41,909 bases of DNA from an uncultured Pelagibacteraceae bacterium (GTDB lineage Bacteria; Pseudomonadota; Alphaproteobacteria; Pelagibacterales; AG-422-B15), in contig CACHCK010000007.1 of assembly GCA_902578305.1 (NCBI GenBank), positions 1-41,909 of the forward strand. The letters run 5' to 3'. The position numbers and the translations under genes were made by a program. Below are positions 26,616 through 34,548 of the stretch, one piece after another (the stretch's first letter is position 1; each line of letters opens with the position of its first letter). Under the pieces are notes generated by a model. The model made no database searches. It was not told where the DNA came from and saw nothing but the letters and a program-made list of their open reading frames with translations.

Positions 26616-26741
26616 TTAGCCTTGCCTTGCTTTCATCCTTGGATTTCTTTTATTAATAACGTAAAGCCTCCCTTTACGTTTTATTAATTTATTGTTTCTA
26701 TCTCTTGTTTTGAGATTTTTAAGTGAGCTTCTAACTTTCAT
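26616..26741 (-). CDS. rpmJ: 50S ribosomal protein bL36 (cysteine-free, 41 residues)
   Basis: [19 protein letters not shown] and [17 protein letters not shown] are the conserved halves of the alphaproteobacterial bL36. Coordinates run from the ATG at 26741 to the TAA at 26616. The zinc-binding C-x2-C/C-x4-H set of the C+ form is absent, so this is the zinc-independent form. Its start overlaps the possible small basic ORF upstream by about 11 bases. Confidence 0.93.
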   Translation of the reverse strand: MKVRSSLKNLKTRDRNNKLIKRKGRLYVINKRNPRMKARQG

Positions 26742-26865
26742 TTACTTCTGCCTGTGAGGATTCTTCTTGTTGCTTTTTTAATCTTACTTTTACTTTACGA
26801 ATATTATTCTTTCTAAAACGAATTTTATTTAGCTTAGCTTCTCTGATTTTATTAATTTTTTTCAT
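26731..26865 (-). CDS. Possible 44-residue basic peptide between tRNA-Val and rpmJ
   Basis: From the ATG at 26865 a frame encodes [19 protein letters not shown], then [13 protein letters not shown] and an acidic tail [11 protein letters not shown]. The very basic body resembles small ribosome-linked peptides, but I recognise no family. No Shine-Dalgarno is visible. The frame stays open upstream into the tRNA, which cannot be coding. It may be chance in AT-rich DNA. Confidence 0.3.
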   Translation of the reverse strand: MKKINKIREAKLNKIRFRKNNIRKVKVRLKKQQEESSQAEVNES

Positions 26866-26913
26866 AACTAGTTGACTTTTATACGAATGATCCAAAAAAG
26901 ACAACAGCTTATT

Positions 26914-26988
26914 TGGTGGGCACGGTTGGGATCGAACCAACAACCCCCACGATGTCAACGTGATGCTCTACCACTGAGCTACGTGCCC
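26914..26988 (-). tRNA. tRNA-Val (anticodon GAC)
   Basis: A complete cloverleaf reads on the minus strand. The acceptor GGGCACG pairs with CGTGCCC. The D arm is GCTC-AGTGGTA-GAGC. The anticodon arm TCACG-TTGACAT-CGTGG has anticodon GAC. A short variable loop and the T arm GTTGG-TTCGATC-CCAAC follow. A is the discriminator and CCA is encoded. GAC reads GUC/GUU valine codons. It stands between the DUF1329 gene and the rpmJ cluster. Confidence 0.96.
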
Positions 26989-27028
26989 TAATCAACAGAT
27001 ATACATAACAATTTAACCAATTATTTTT

Positions 27029-28306
27029 CTATCTAGCAAATCTTTTAAGGCCCTCAGGTGTAAATTTATTCTCATCATGAGCCTCTTTTAATCTCCATTG
27101 AATTTTGGGAATATCTATAGATCTAACGCTTGATAGTTGATACCGCCTTGTCGCAAAGTCATAAGTTGCCGCATGTATAGATAAGCACATTGGTTGATCA
27201 TAAAAATTTATAATTGGAAATTCTCTATATGCCATAAGGCTATTTTGACTGTCATAAGTTTCTTCACTTAACATATTGTGACTATCTTTATCAAAATACA
27301 TTATTCTTTTTGGAATGATATGACGTTTATCTTGCTTTAATTTCGCTTCGACTACATTAACATTTACCAATTCATATCGTAGGTAGTTTTGATTAACATG
27401 ATTGGGAGTTAATATCTCTTCCGTTGGTGTTTCGTGAAACTTATATGCATTATAAGGCATTAATCTTTGTTGCGTACCTAAGTATGTCCATTCATATCTA
27501 TCTTTTGCACCATTAAAACCATCAACCTGATCTGCAGTTGTTAATCCCTGACTAGCACTTGGTTTATAATCATAAGCTATATCAGGTGCCCTTCTCACTC
27601 TTCTAGTCCCAGGGTTATAAACCCAGGATCTTCGAGGAGTCAATTTTGCATTTAATGACTCAATAACTAAAACTGAAGCGTCCGCCAGCCTTGGTGGATG
27701 AGTAACTTTAGACATAAGCATTCCTTGCAGTCCTTTATCATTAGTAGTGAATGGATTCCAATAATTTTTAGCTATTGTTTCACCAGCACCATAAGTTATC
27801 GAACCATCTGGATCGATAATATAAAAAGGCGATGAACCAAAAATGTCTACACCCCTGTATCTCAAGATGTGATTCCAAACGTGATGCAAAGCATGACTAG
27901 GTTCTGGAAAAGGGATACTTCCTATCACGCCAATTATTCCATCGCCGTCATCGGTAAGCTCAGAATTATTCTTTGTTAGGTTAGTAACATCTTTTGGTAC
28001 TGCACAACTCCTACGGGACTGATAAACATCCATTTTAAATGTATCAGGATACATCTTAAACATTTCTATTTGGCCAGGTGTAAGCAATATTTCTTCATAC
28101 TCTAAGTAGTTTGATTGATCGATTGATATTAAGACTGGATCATTAGGGTATGGATCTGGATAAGAATTTGAATTAGGATCATAGCCATCAATTGGAGCAT
28201 TAATTGGTTCCTTATTTCCAATATTTTTTGATATATTGCTTATATCAGCATAAGTAAATTTTGGAATAATAAGTAAGAAAATTAAAAGGAAAATGCTTTT
28301 ATTCAT
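27029..28306 (-). CDS. Exported DUF1329 protein
   Basis: A secreted protein with signal peptide MNKSIFLLIFLLIIPKFTYA, beginning at the ATG at 28306 rather than the upstream frame opening at 28321. DUF1329 features include the early glycine/proline-rich segment, SWVYNPGTRRVRRAPDIAYD, DRYEWTYLGTQQRLMPYNAYK and the late AATYDFATRRYQLSS. Length is about 425, usual. Family members are periplasmic with a lipoprotein-carrier-like fold and often pair with DUF1302 outer-membrane proteins. No DUF1302 gene is adjacent here. Function is not established. Confidence 0.85.
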   Translation of the reverse strand: MNKSIFLLIFLLIIPKFTYADISNISKNIGNKEPINAPIDGYDPNSNSYPDPYPNDPVLISIDQSNYLEYEEILLTPGQIEMFKMYPDTFKMDVYQSRRSCAVPKDVTNLTKNNSELTDDGDGIIGVIGSIPFPEPSHALHHVWNHILRYRGVDIFGSSPFYIIDPDGSITYGAGETIAKNYWNPFTTNDKGLQGMLMSKVTHPPRLADASVLVIESLNAKLTPRRSWVYNPGTRRVRRAPDIAYDYKPSASQGLTTADQVDGFNGAKDRYEWTYLGTQQRLMPYNAYKFHETPTEEILTPNHVNQNYLRYELVNVNVVEAKLKQDKRHIIPKRIMYFDKDSHNMLSEETYDSQNSLMAYREFPIINFYDQPMCLSIHAATYDFATRRYQLSSVRSIDIPKIQWRLKEAHDENKFTPEGLKRFAR

Positions 28307-28361
28307 GAAATTATGATACAAGACTAATAAGATTTAAACAATCAGTAATAAATAATTTGAA

Positions 28362-29159
28362 GTGACGTATAAAATATCTAATTTTTTAAAACTTGCAAAT
28401 AAATTAGCAGATCATGCAAGAGATATTTCACTATATTATTTTAAAAAAAAAATAAAAATCAAAAATAAATTTATTAGGGGTTTTGATCCAATTACAATTG
28501 CTGATATTAAAATTCAGAAAGAGCTAAATAAAATAGTTGAGCAATATTATCCTTCTCATTCAATACTAGGTGAAGAAGAAAGCTATATTAAAAGCAGTGA
28601 GTATGAATGGTGTATTGATCCAATAGATGGAACAAAGTCCTTTATAGAAGGAGCGCCAATGTGGGGAACTTTAATATCACTTTCAAGAAAAAGAAAAATT
28701 ATTCTTGGAATTGCTGACATACCAGTATTAGACGAACGATATATTGGATACGCAAATGTTGCATATAAAATTTCTAAAGGCAAAAAATCCAAACTTAAAG
28801 TAAGAAAAACAACAAAACTATCAGAGGCAACTTTAAATACAACTTCTCCATACTTATTTAATAATAATAGAGATCAAAGTGCGTTCGAAAAACTTAGTAA
28901 GAAAGTTAAAAGTACTAGACTTGGAGGAGATTGTTATAGTTATTGTTTATTAGCTGATGGCTTTGTTGATCTAGTAGTTGAAAGTAGTTTGAAGCCTTGG
29001 GATATAAGAGCACTTGAACCAATAATTGTAAATGCTGGAGGTATTATTAAAACTTGGGAAAATAAAAAAATATTTAATGGAGGAAGTATTATAGCCAGTA
29101 GTTCAAGAGGTCTGTTTAAAAAAGCTAGATCAATACTTAATAAAAAAAACCCAGTATAA
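28362..29159 (+). CDS. hisN: Histidinol-phosphatase, IMPase-like (HisN type)
   Basis: A Mg-dependent phosphatase of the inositol-monophosphatase fold, of the type that serves as histidinol-phosphatase in actinobacteria and many alphaproteobacteria. FDPITIADIKIQKELNKIV, ILGEEE, WCIDPIDGTKSFIEGAPMWG and LKPWDIRALEPIIVNAGG are the metal and substrate motifs. The FIEGAPMWGTLISL form favours HisN over SuhB. It starts at GTG (28362) and has 265 residues. It is divergent from the DUF1329 gene. No other his gene is nearby, so the specific role is inferred. Confidence 0.8.
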   Translation: MTYKISNFLKLANKLADHARDISLYYFKKKIKIKNKFIRGFDPITIADIKIQKELNKIVEQYYPSHSILGEEESYIKSSEYEWCIDPIDGTKSFIEGAPMWGTLISLSRKRKIILGIADIPVLDERYIGYANVAYKISKGKKSKLKVRKTTKLSEATLNTTSPYLFNNNRDQSAFEKLSKKVKSTRLGGDCYSYCLLADGFVDLVVESSLKPWDIRALEPIIVNAGGIIKTWENKKIFNGGSIIASSSRGLFKKARSILNKKNPV

Positions 29160-29174
29160 AAATACACTGGGTTT
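29147..29174 (-). terminator. Rho-independent terminator of the SCP2 gene
   Basis: AAACCCAGT (29147-29155) pairs perfectly with ACTGGGTTT (29166-29174) around a ten-base loop. On the minus strand the stem is followed by eight T, a classic intrinsic terminator for the gene at 29196. It overlaps the last bases of hisN on the other strand and could also end that transcript less efficiently. Confidence 0.8.
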
Positions 29175-29195
29175 CAAACAAAAAACTGTTTATTT

Positions 29196-29510
29196 TTATG
29201 CAAGTGCATCCATTACTGACTGCAATTTCATTGCGATAGACATATCACCTGAAACTTTCAATTTACCCTGCATGAAAGCTGATGTTCCATCAACTTCACC
29301 TGATCTCATTTGCTCAAAAGTTTCTAATGACATTGAAAGAGTACAATCTGCATCTTTGTCTTCATCAGATACTGTGTTTGGATTAGATTTTCCATCAAGA
29401 AAAATACAACCAGCACCCTCGAAATCAAATTTCACTGTTGCACCTAAGCCGGTATCTTTGCCCTCTATTCCTTTTTGGAATTCAGCTAATAGCGAAGCTA
29501 CATCTGCCAT
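29196..29510 (-). CDS. SCP2 sterol-transfer-domain protein
   Basis: A 104-residue stand-alone SCP2 domain, a hydrophobic-pocket fold that binds lipids or acyl-CoA. ATVKFDFEGAGCIFLDGKSN, DADCTLSMSLETFEQMRSGE and TSAFMQGKLKVSGDMSIAMK are the family pattern. A GGAG Shine-Dalgarno precedes the ATG. It is a single-gene unit with its own terminator, divergent from the glycosylase gene. Ligand unknown. Confidence 0.9.
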   Translation of the reverse strand: MADVASLLAEFQKGIEGKDTGLGATVKFDFEGAGCIFLDGKSNPNTVSDEDKDADCTLSMSLETFEQMRSGEVDGTSAFMQGKLKVSGDMSIAMKLQSVMDALA

Positions 29511-29588
29511 AAGTAATCTCCATTAATTAATTTAGAATGGAAATAAAACATGTAATAAGCTATATGACAATAGAAAATTAGAACTATT

Positions 29589-30209
29589 ATGGAAAAACCA
29601 GAATTTTGGGAAAAAGCAAAAAAAGAGCTTATTAAAAAAGATAAGAAATTAGGCAAAATTATCATTAATTATCAAACAGATTTTTTATTTTCAAGATCAG
29701 ACCCGTTTTATACATTATCAAGATCTATTGTTGGACAGCAAATATCAGTTAAAGCTGCGCAGGCTGTATGGGATAAATTAGAAAAAAGAGTTAAAAAAAT
29801 AAATCCAAAAATAATTGATAATACTCATTTTATGACTTTAAAATCTGCTGGATTATCAAGACAAAAAATATCTTATATGAAAGCACTTTCAAAAGCATTT
29901 ATTAACAAAACAATCAATCCAAAAATTTGGCGAGAGAAAGAAGATGATTATATTATTTCTGAACTTATTCAGGTCAAAGGGATTGGAAGGTGGACTGCTG
30001 AGATGTATTTAATTTTTAATCTATGCCGTCCTGATGTTTTCCCCGCTGACGATCTGGGATTAATTAAAGGTATATGTAACTGCTATAATCTCAAATATCC
30101 AATTTCAAAAGAATGTGCCATCAAACTATCAAAAAGGTGGAAACCTTGGAGATCTGTGGCAACATGGTACTTTTGGAGAAGTTTAGATCCAATACCTGTT
30201 GAATATTAA
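29589..30209 (+). CDS. DNA-3-methyladenine glycosylase II (AlkA-like)
   Basis: This enzyme excises alkylated purines to begin base-excision repair. The helix-hairpin-helix is LIQVKGIGRWTAEMYLIF. The catalytic Asp lies in VFPADDLGLIKGI. LSRSIVGQQISVKAAQAVWD is the conserved N-terminal helix. Length is 206; it has the HhH-GPD core without the extra N-terminal domain of E. coli AlkA, as in many bacteria. It is followed closely by the acyltransferase gene, whose TTG start lies inside its last codons. Confidence 0.9.
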   Translation: MEKPEFWEKAKKELIKKDKKLGKIIINYQTDFLFSRSDPFYTLSRSIVGQQISVKAAQAVWDKLEKRVKKINPKIIDNTHFMTLKSAGLSRQKISYMKALSKAFINKTINPKIWREKEDDYIISELIQVKGIGRWTAEMYLIFNLCRPDVFPADDLGLIKGICNCYNLKYPISKECAIKLSKRWKPWRSVATWYFWRSLDPIPVEY

Positions 30210-31053
30210 AGTGTCTAAAATACAAATATCATATGCGTCAAAGTCTGAGCATAATTTTGCTCAAAGGCTCATAATTCGAGCGATAGAAAGAGCCACGGGT
30301 CGCAAAAAATTAGAAAAATTATACTCGAATTACTCTATGACAAACACGGACCCAATAAATTTTTGGTCAGATATTATAAAACTTATGAGCATAGAAGTAA
30401 TCAATGCTTCATCAAGAGATTTAGAAATTCCTAGTAAAGGCCCTTTAATTATAATCGCTAATCATCCATTTGGAATTATTGACGGGCTTATTTTATGTTC
30501 ACTAACCTCCAAATATAGAAATGATTTTAAAATTATGACACACGAGACTCTTCAGTTTATTCCAGAAATAAGTAATTACATATTACCAATTGAATTTGAT
30601 GATACGAACAAAGAAAAAATTAAAAAAAATATTGCTATAGCTAAGAAAGCTAAAGATCACCTAAATTCAAAAGGTGCATTAATCATTTTTCCTTCGGGGA
30701 GTGTTTCTGTGGCAAAATCACTTAAATCCACTGCAAAGGATGATGACTGGAAACTTTTCCCTGCAAAATTAATACACCAGACAAAGTCTGATGTTTTACC
30801 CATTTTTTTTGATGGAAAAAATGGTTTTCTATTTCATTTATTTGCCTCAAAGCTTAAAAATCAGACATTAAAATATTCTTCTTACATTCATGAAACAAGA
30901 AAAAAAATAGGTAAAGAAGTAATTATTTATCCTGGAAAATTAATAAAATACAGTAGAATTAAAAATATCAAAGATAGACAAGAATTGACAAAGTTTCTTA
31001 AAAACTCAACTTATAATCTTAAAACTAGCAAAGATGAAACAAAAATCATTTGA
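30199..31053 (+). CDS. Lysophospholipid acyltransferase-family protein (PlsC/OlsA-like)
   Basis: This is a membrane-associated acyltransferase. The motif NHPFGIIDGLIL (H-x4-D) is the catalytic block. FPSGSVSVAKSL is the second block that replaces EGTR, as seen in lyso-ornithine-lipid acyltransferases (OlsA) and haemolysin-like members. VLPIFFDGKNGFLFHLFA follows. About 284 residues from the TTG at 30199. A GTG at 30211, one base after the glycosylase stop, is equally likely. Ornithine-lipid synthesis would also need olsB, not seen here, so phosphatidic-acid synthesis remains possible. Confidence 0.8.
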   Translation: MNIKVSKIQISYASKSEHNFAQRLIIRAIERATGRKKLEKLYSNYSMTNTDPINFWSDIIKLMSIEVINASSRDLEIPSKGPLIIIANHPFGIIDGLILCSLTSKYRNDFKIMTHETLQFIPEISNYILPIEFDDTNKEKIKKNIAIAKKAKDHLNSKGALIIFPSGSVSVAKSLKSTAKDDDWKLFPAKLIHQTKSDVLPIFFDGKNGFLFHLFASKLKNQTLKYSSYIHETRKKIGKEVIIYPGKLIKYSRIKNIKDRQELTKFLKNSTYNLKTSKDETKII

Positions 31054-31963
31054 AATATATACTTTTTATAGATTTATAGAAATAAGGGATATCAATTCTT
31101 TTAAAAGCTTTTTGGATTATCATTTGGGTAAAATTATCATTCGAGGAACAATACTTCTCGCTAATGAAGGCATAAATGCAACGATATCAGGTGAGAAGGA
31201 AGATCTTGATAATATAATTAAATTAATAAAAAAATATCTAAAAATCAAAAAACTTAATATTAAGGTCACAAAAAATTCATTCCTCCCTTTTAATAGAATT
31301 AAAGTAAGAAAAAAAAAGGAGATAGTATCTTTCGGAAAGAAAATAGATAATTCGCTTCTATCTGGTAATTATATAAAACCAGAAAATTGGAATAAAGTAC
31401 TTAAAGACAAAAACGTAAAGGTAATTGACACTAGAAATAAATATGAAATCAATATTGGTTCTTTTGAGGGATCAATAAATCCACAAATAAATACCTTTAG
31501 AAGTTTTCCTGATAAAATTGAAGGTTTAGGCATTAAAAAAAAAGATCAGGTTGCAATTTATTGCACTGGGGGGATTAGATGTGAAAAGGCTTCAGCATAT
31601 TTAAAAAAGAGAGGATACAAAAAGATTTTTCAACTTGAAGGGGGTATTTTAAATTATTTAAATTTCATAAAATCGAAGGAACAAATTTCTATGTGGAATG
31701 GTGAGTGTTTTGTTTTTGATGAAAGAGTAAGTGTAGATAAAACCCTGAGTATGGGCAGTTATAAGCAATGTCATGGGTGCAGGCAACCACTTAGTAAAAC
31801 TGATCTAAAATCAAAATTTTATATGAAGGGAGTTAGTTGCTCTCATTGTTATGATAAAAGAACTGAAAAGCAAAAAAAGAGATCTATTACCAGACAAAAA
31901 CAAATAAATTATGCCGATAATTTAAACAAATCACACCCGTTCAAAAAAATATCAAAATCTTAA
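31034..31963 (+). CDS. trhO: tRNA uridine-34 hydroxylase TrhO (rhodanese family)
   Basis: TrhO (YceA) hydroxylates U34 of certain tRNAs with O2, a step towards cmo5U. The N-terminal domain has GTILLANEGINATISGEKED and LPFNRIKVRKKKEIV. The rhodanese domain has VIDTRNKYEINIGSFEGSIN and the active-site loop AIYCTGGIRCEKASAYLKKR. The C-terminal cysteine cluster KQCHGCRQPLSKTD and SCSHCYDKRTEKQKKR is typical. Length is 309. It overlaps the acyltransferase by 20 bases and converges on the polymerase gene. Confidence 0.92.
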   Translation: MKQKSFEIYTFYRFIEIRDINSFKSFLDYHLGKIIIRGTILLANEGINATISGEKEDLDNIIKLIKKYLKIKKLNIKVTKNSFLPFNRIKVRKKKEIVSFGKKIDNSLLSGNYIKPENWNKVLKDKNVKVIDTRNKYEINIGSFEGSINPQINTFRSFPDKIEGLGIKKKDQVAIYCTGGIRCEKASAYLKKRGYKKIFQLEGGILNYLNFIKSKEQISMWNGECFVFDERVSVDKTLSMGSYKQCHGCRQPLSKTDLKSKFYMKGVSCSHCYDKRTEKQKKRSITRQKQINYADNLNKSHPFKKISKS

Positions 31964-31965
31964 AA

Positions 31966-33234
31966 TTAACTTTTTTTATCTTTATATATATCTTGCAACA
32001 AGAATCCTAAAGGCAAGTAAATTATTGCATTGTGCCAATTATTAAAAAAATCTAAGGAAGGTAATATTGGAACAAGAGGAAGTATATAACTACAAATAAG
32101 ACAAAGCTGATAGTCTGAAAATTGCTTTACATCTTTTTTTTTAAATAAAAGAATTTTTGAAAGTAATTTTTTTAAAATAATAAAAATTATATAAAATAAA
32201 AAAAGTAAACCAATTATTCCTAATTCCGAAGCTATTTGTAAATATGTATTATGAGGGTGTGTACTGCATGATCTATGATCAAAAGCAAAATCTTTGTTCA
32301 AACATGTAACCCTATAAGTATTAGCTCCATGTCCAAAAATCGGGTTTTCCATAAAGGCATTAATTGATGTGATCGCCAAGCTATGATGTTCATTGCTTAA
32401 ATATCTTATTTCAGTACTGCCTGTACCTCCTACTTGCTCGATTGTTTTAGTAATATTTCTTTCTTTCACTTGGGGAGACAAAATTGTAATTAAAATAATT
32501 AATAATGTAGAAATAATAATTGAAATTAAGCGTAAGAATTTAAAATTATTTGAAAATATAATTAAAATAAATGCAGTAATAAACATTAATGATATTGCTG
32601 TTCTTTCGCCTGTTAAATAAATTAATACATCCGTGATTATGAATACGAATAAAGGTAAAAGAGTAAAATATTTTGATTTTCCTGATTTCTTATAGTAAAT
32701 AACAGCTATAAATAAAGCCAAAAATAATGGAAAAAGACGAGAAAAGAATATTCCTAATGCGCGTTTATCATTAAATAGTAGATTTAGTCTATTACCTGGA
32801 GAGGTGATCCCAAAGATATTTATATCGTTAAAATATTGGTAATAGCCATCAATAATAGAAATCGTAAAACAAAGTAAAAGTGAATAGAAAAATAATTCTA
32901 TAAATTTTTTATTTGTTTCAATTATATACCATACTGCTAAAGCTAAGAAACAAAATCGAAAATAAAAAATCGTACTTCCGAAAGATAAAAAATAATCAGT
33001 CGAAAAAAATGAGTTTAAATTGATATATAGGAAAAATAGTAAAAAAATTAAGAAAAATTTATTATAAAAGTATTTTTTTAATCTATATATTAAAGCAATA
33101 ATCACGAAAACTATCGCTGTTAAGGATATTAGTAAGTCAGGAAGAAAGGGTCCAGTAAGTAACGCTAATGGTATTAAACAAATCTGTATAAAAAGAATAT
33201 TATCAAAAATGTCTCTGTTTAATTGAAGAGTCAT
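31966..33234 (-). CDS. O-antigen polymerase/ligase family membrane protein (Wzy/WaaL)
   Basis: This polytopic membrane protein (about ten helices, 422 residues) polymerises or ligates lipid-linked glycans at the periplasmic face. The diagnostic periplasmic loop ENPIFGHGANTYRV and the motif HPHNTYLQIASELGIIGLLF belong to the Wzy_C/O-antigen ligase domain. Polymerase and ligase cannot be told apart by sequence. A chain-length regulator (Wzz-like) in the same operon favours Wzy polymerase. It is the last gene of the operon wzz-tylF-SET-wzy, nine bases after the SET gene. Confidence 0.85.
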   Translation of the reverse strand: MTLQLNRDIFDNILFIQICLIPLALLTGPFLPDLLISLTAIVFVIIALIYRLKKYFYNKFFLIFLLFFLYINLNSFFSTDYFLSFGSTIFYFRFCFLALAVWYIIETNKKFIELFFYSLLLCFTISIIDGYYQYFNDINIFGITSPGNRLNLLFNDKRALGIFFSRLFPLFLALFIAVIYYKKSGKSKYFTLLPLFVFIITDVLIYLTGERTAISLMFITAFILIIFSNNFKFLRLISIIISTLLIILITILSPQVKERNITKTIEQVGGTGSTEIRYLSNEHHSLAITSINAFMENPIFGHGANTYRVTCLNKDFAFDHRSCSTHPHNTYLQIASELGIIGLLFLFYIIFIILKKLLSKILLFKKKDVKQFSDYQLCLICSYILPLVPILPSLDFFNNWHNAIIYLPLGFLLQDIYKDKKS

Positions 33235-33243
33235 TATTACTAT

Positions 33244-33723
33244 TTATTTATTATTTTTTATGTACTTTTTATATTTTGGCCAATCATCTGAAGATATAAT
33301 ATAACCTATGCAATTATTCGATCCACATTTACATATATGATCCTTATAGTCTTCCTCATCAAATTCATAACCATAATCATATGATATTTCATCAAATTTT
33401 TTGATCTTTCTTATAGATTTTATCCAAATTTCATTATTCTCAATTTCGACTTCGCAATTTGGATTGCAGGAATGATTAATATACCTAGCTTTATTATATT
33501 TTGGTGAACCATCAATGTCATATTTTTTATTTAACTCAAAGATGTAAACAGAGCCGGTAGTTTTGGAATTTAAATATTTTTTTATTCTTTTTTCTGATCG
33601 CCGATCACCCTCTCTTTTTGTAACTTTATCACCAATATATTGTATGATTTTCTTACCTTTTGGTATGTTCTCTGTCGCAAAAATTCCATAAGCATGAATT
33701 TTTGATTTTTTTAATTTCCACAT
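33244..33723 (-). CDS. SET-domain protein lysine methyltransferase with post-SET
   Basis: SET proteins transfer methyl groups from SAM to lysine. The N-terminal KSKIHAYGIFATENIPKGKK binds SAM. RYINHSCNPNCEVEI is the NHSC pseudoknot. EISYDYGYEF carries the catalytic Tyr. HICKCGSNNCIGYI is a post-SET C-x-C-x4-C which, with the Cys of NHSC, would bind zinc. At 159 residues it is a bare SET plus post-SET. It is embedded in a polysaccharide operon, between the polymerase and the TylF-like methyltransferase. A bacterial target is unknown; it could be acquired from a eukaryote or spread among bacteria. Confidence 0.88.
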   Translation of the reverse strand: MWKLKKSKIHAYGIFATENIPKGKKIIQYIGDKVTKREGDRRSEKRIKKYLNSKTTGSVYIFELNKKYDIDGSPKYNKARYINHSCNPNCEVEIENNEIWIKSIRKIKKFDEISYDYGYEFDEEDYKDHICKCGSNNCIGYIISSDDWPKYKKYIKNNK

Positions 33724-33766
33724 ATTGTTTTTTTAATAGTATAGAATTTATATTATAAATTTGAAT

Positions 33767-34540
33767 TTATTTTACTATAAAGCAAGATCCCATTGGGGTT
33801 TGGTAAAAAAAGTCAAAATTTTTGTCTAAAAAATAATTATCCCATGCTTTTTTAGATCCAGGATAAGAGGTTACGTTATAATCATCACATATTATAACGC
33901 CGCCTTTAGAAAGTTTGGGAAAAAAAAATTCTAATGATTTATATGTTGGCTCATACAAATCAACATCAATGTGAACGAATGAAAAAGATAACTTTTCCAC
34001 TTCTTTAAATCTACTCGGTATCCATCCTTTATAAGTTTTAACGAATTCAAAATTATTCAATACATCATTTTTTACAAAATTTTCTGAGGACTCAAAGTGT
34101 TTTTTTATTGAGATTTGATTCTTTTTACCTTCAAAATTTGCGTTTTCATCTTGATCTTTAAAATCAGAGAGCCCCTCAAAACTATCAAATATATGAAAAC
34201 TTTTGTTTTGATTATTTTTATCTAAGATTTGAGAAATTATAAAAGAGGAATGACCTTTCCAGCAACCACACTCAGCAAAATCACCTTTGATTTTTTTTTG
34301 AATTACATAATCAACTAATTGGGTAAGTGAAAAAAAACGTAATCTTTTATAAATATTATCACTTTTTTGATTTTTAGATTTATCTATTCCTGCGTTGTAG
34401 AGTTGAAAATGTACGTCTTTTTCTTTGAATGGCAAAAAATAGTCCATATCAATGATATGCTTTGAGTTTTTATATAAACTTACTTCAATTTTAAATATTC
34501 TAAATATTTTCTTTAAAATAGTTTTTATTATTTTTTGCAT
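33767..34540 (-). CDS. TylF/MycF-type O-methyltransferase
   Basis: A class I SAM-dependent methyltransferase of the macrocin-O-methyltransferase family. FAECGCWKGHSSFIIS is the SAM-binding loop. IFDSFEGLSDF and FVHIDVDLYEPTYKSLEFF follow. The metal/catalytic FPKLSKGGVIICDDYNV is typical. Length is 257. Relatives methylate sugar hydroxyls on macrolides or surface glycans. Here the neighbours suggest O-methylation of a polysaccharide sugar. Confidence 0.85.
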   Translation of the reverse strand: MQKIIKTILKKIFRIFKIEVSLYKNSKHIIDMDYFLPFKEKDVHFQLYNAGIDKSKNQKSDNIYKRLRFFSLTQLVDYVIQKKIKGDFAECGCWKGHSSFIISQILDKNNQNKSFHIFDSFEGLSDFKDQDENANFEGKKNQISIKKHFESSENFVKNDVLNNFEFVKTYKGWIPSRFKEVEKLSFSFVHIDVDLYEPTYKSLEFFFPKLSKGGVIICDDYNVTSYPGSKKAWDNYFLDKNFDFFYQTPMGSCFIVK

Positions 34541-34548
34541 TTAAAATC

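Noticed and set aside
26866-26958. Upstream extension of the small basic ORF between tRNA-Val and rpmJ
   Set aside because: It runs into the tRNA-Val gene (26914-26988), so this part cannot be coding; only the part from 26865 is kept, at low confidence.
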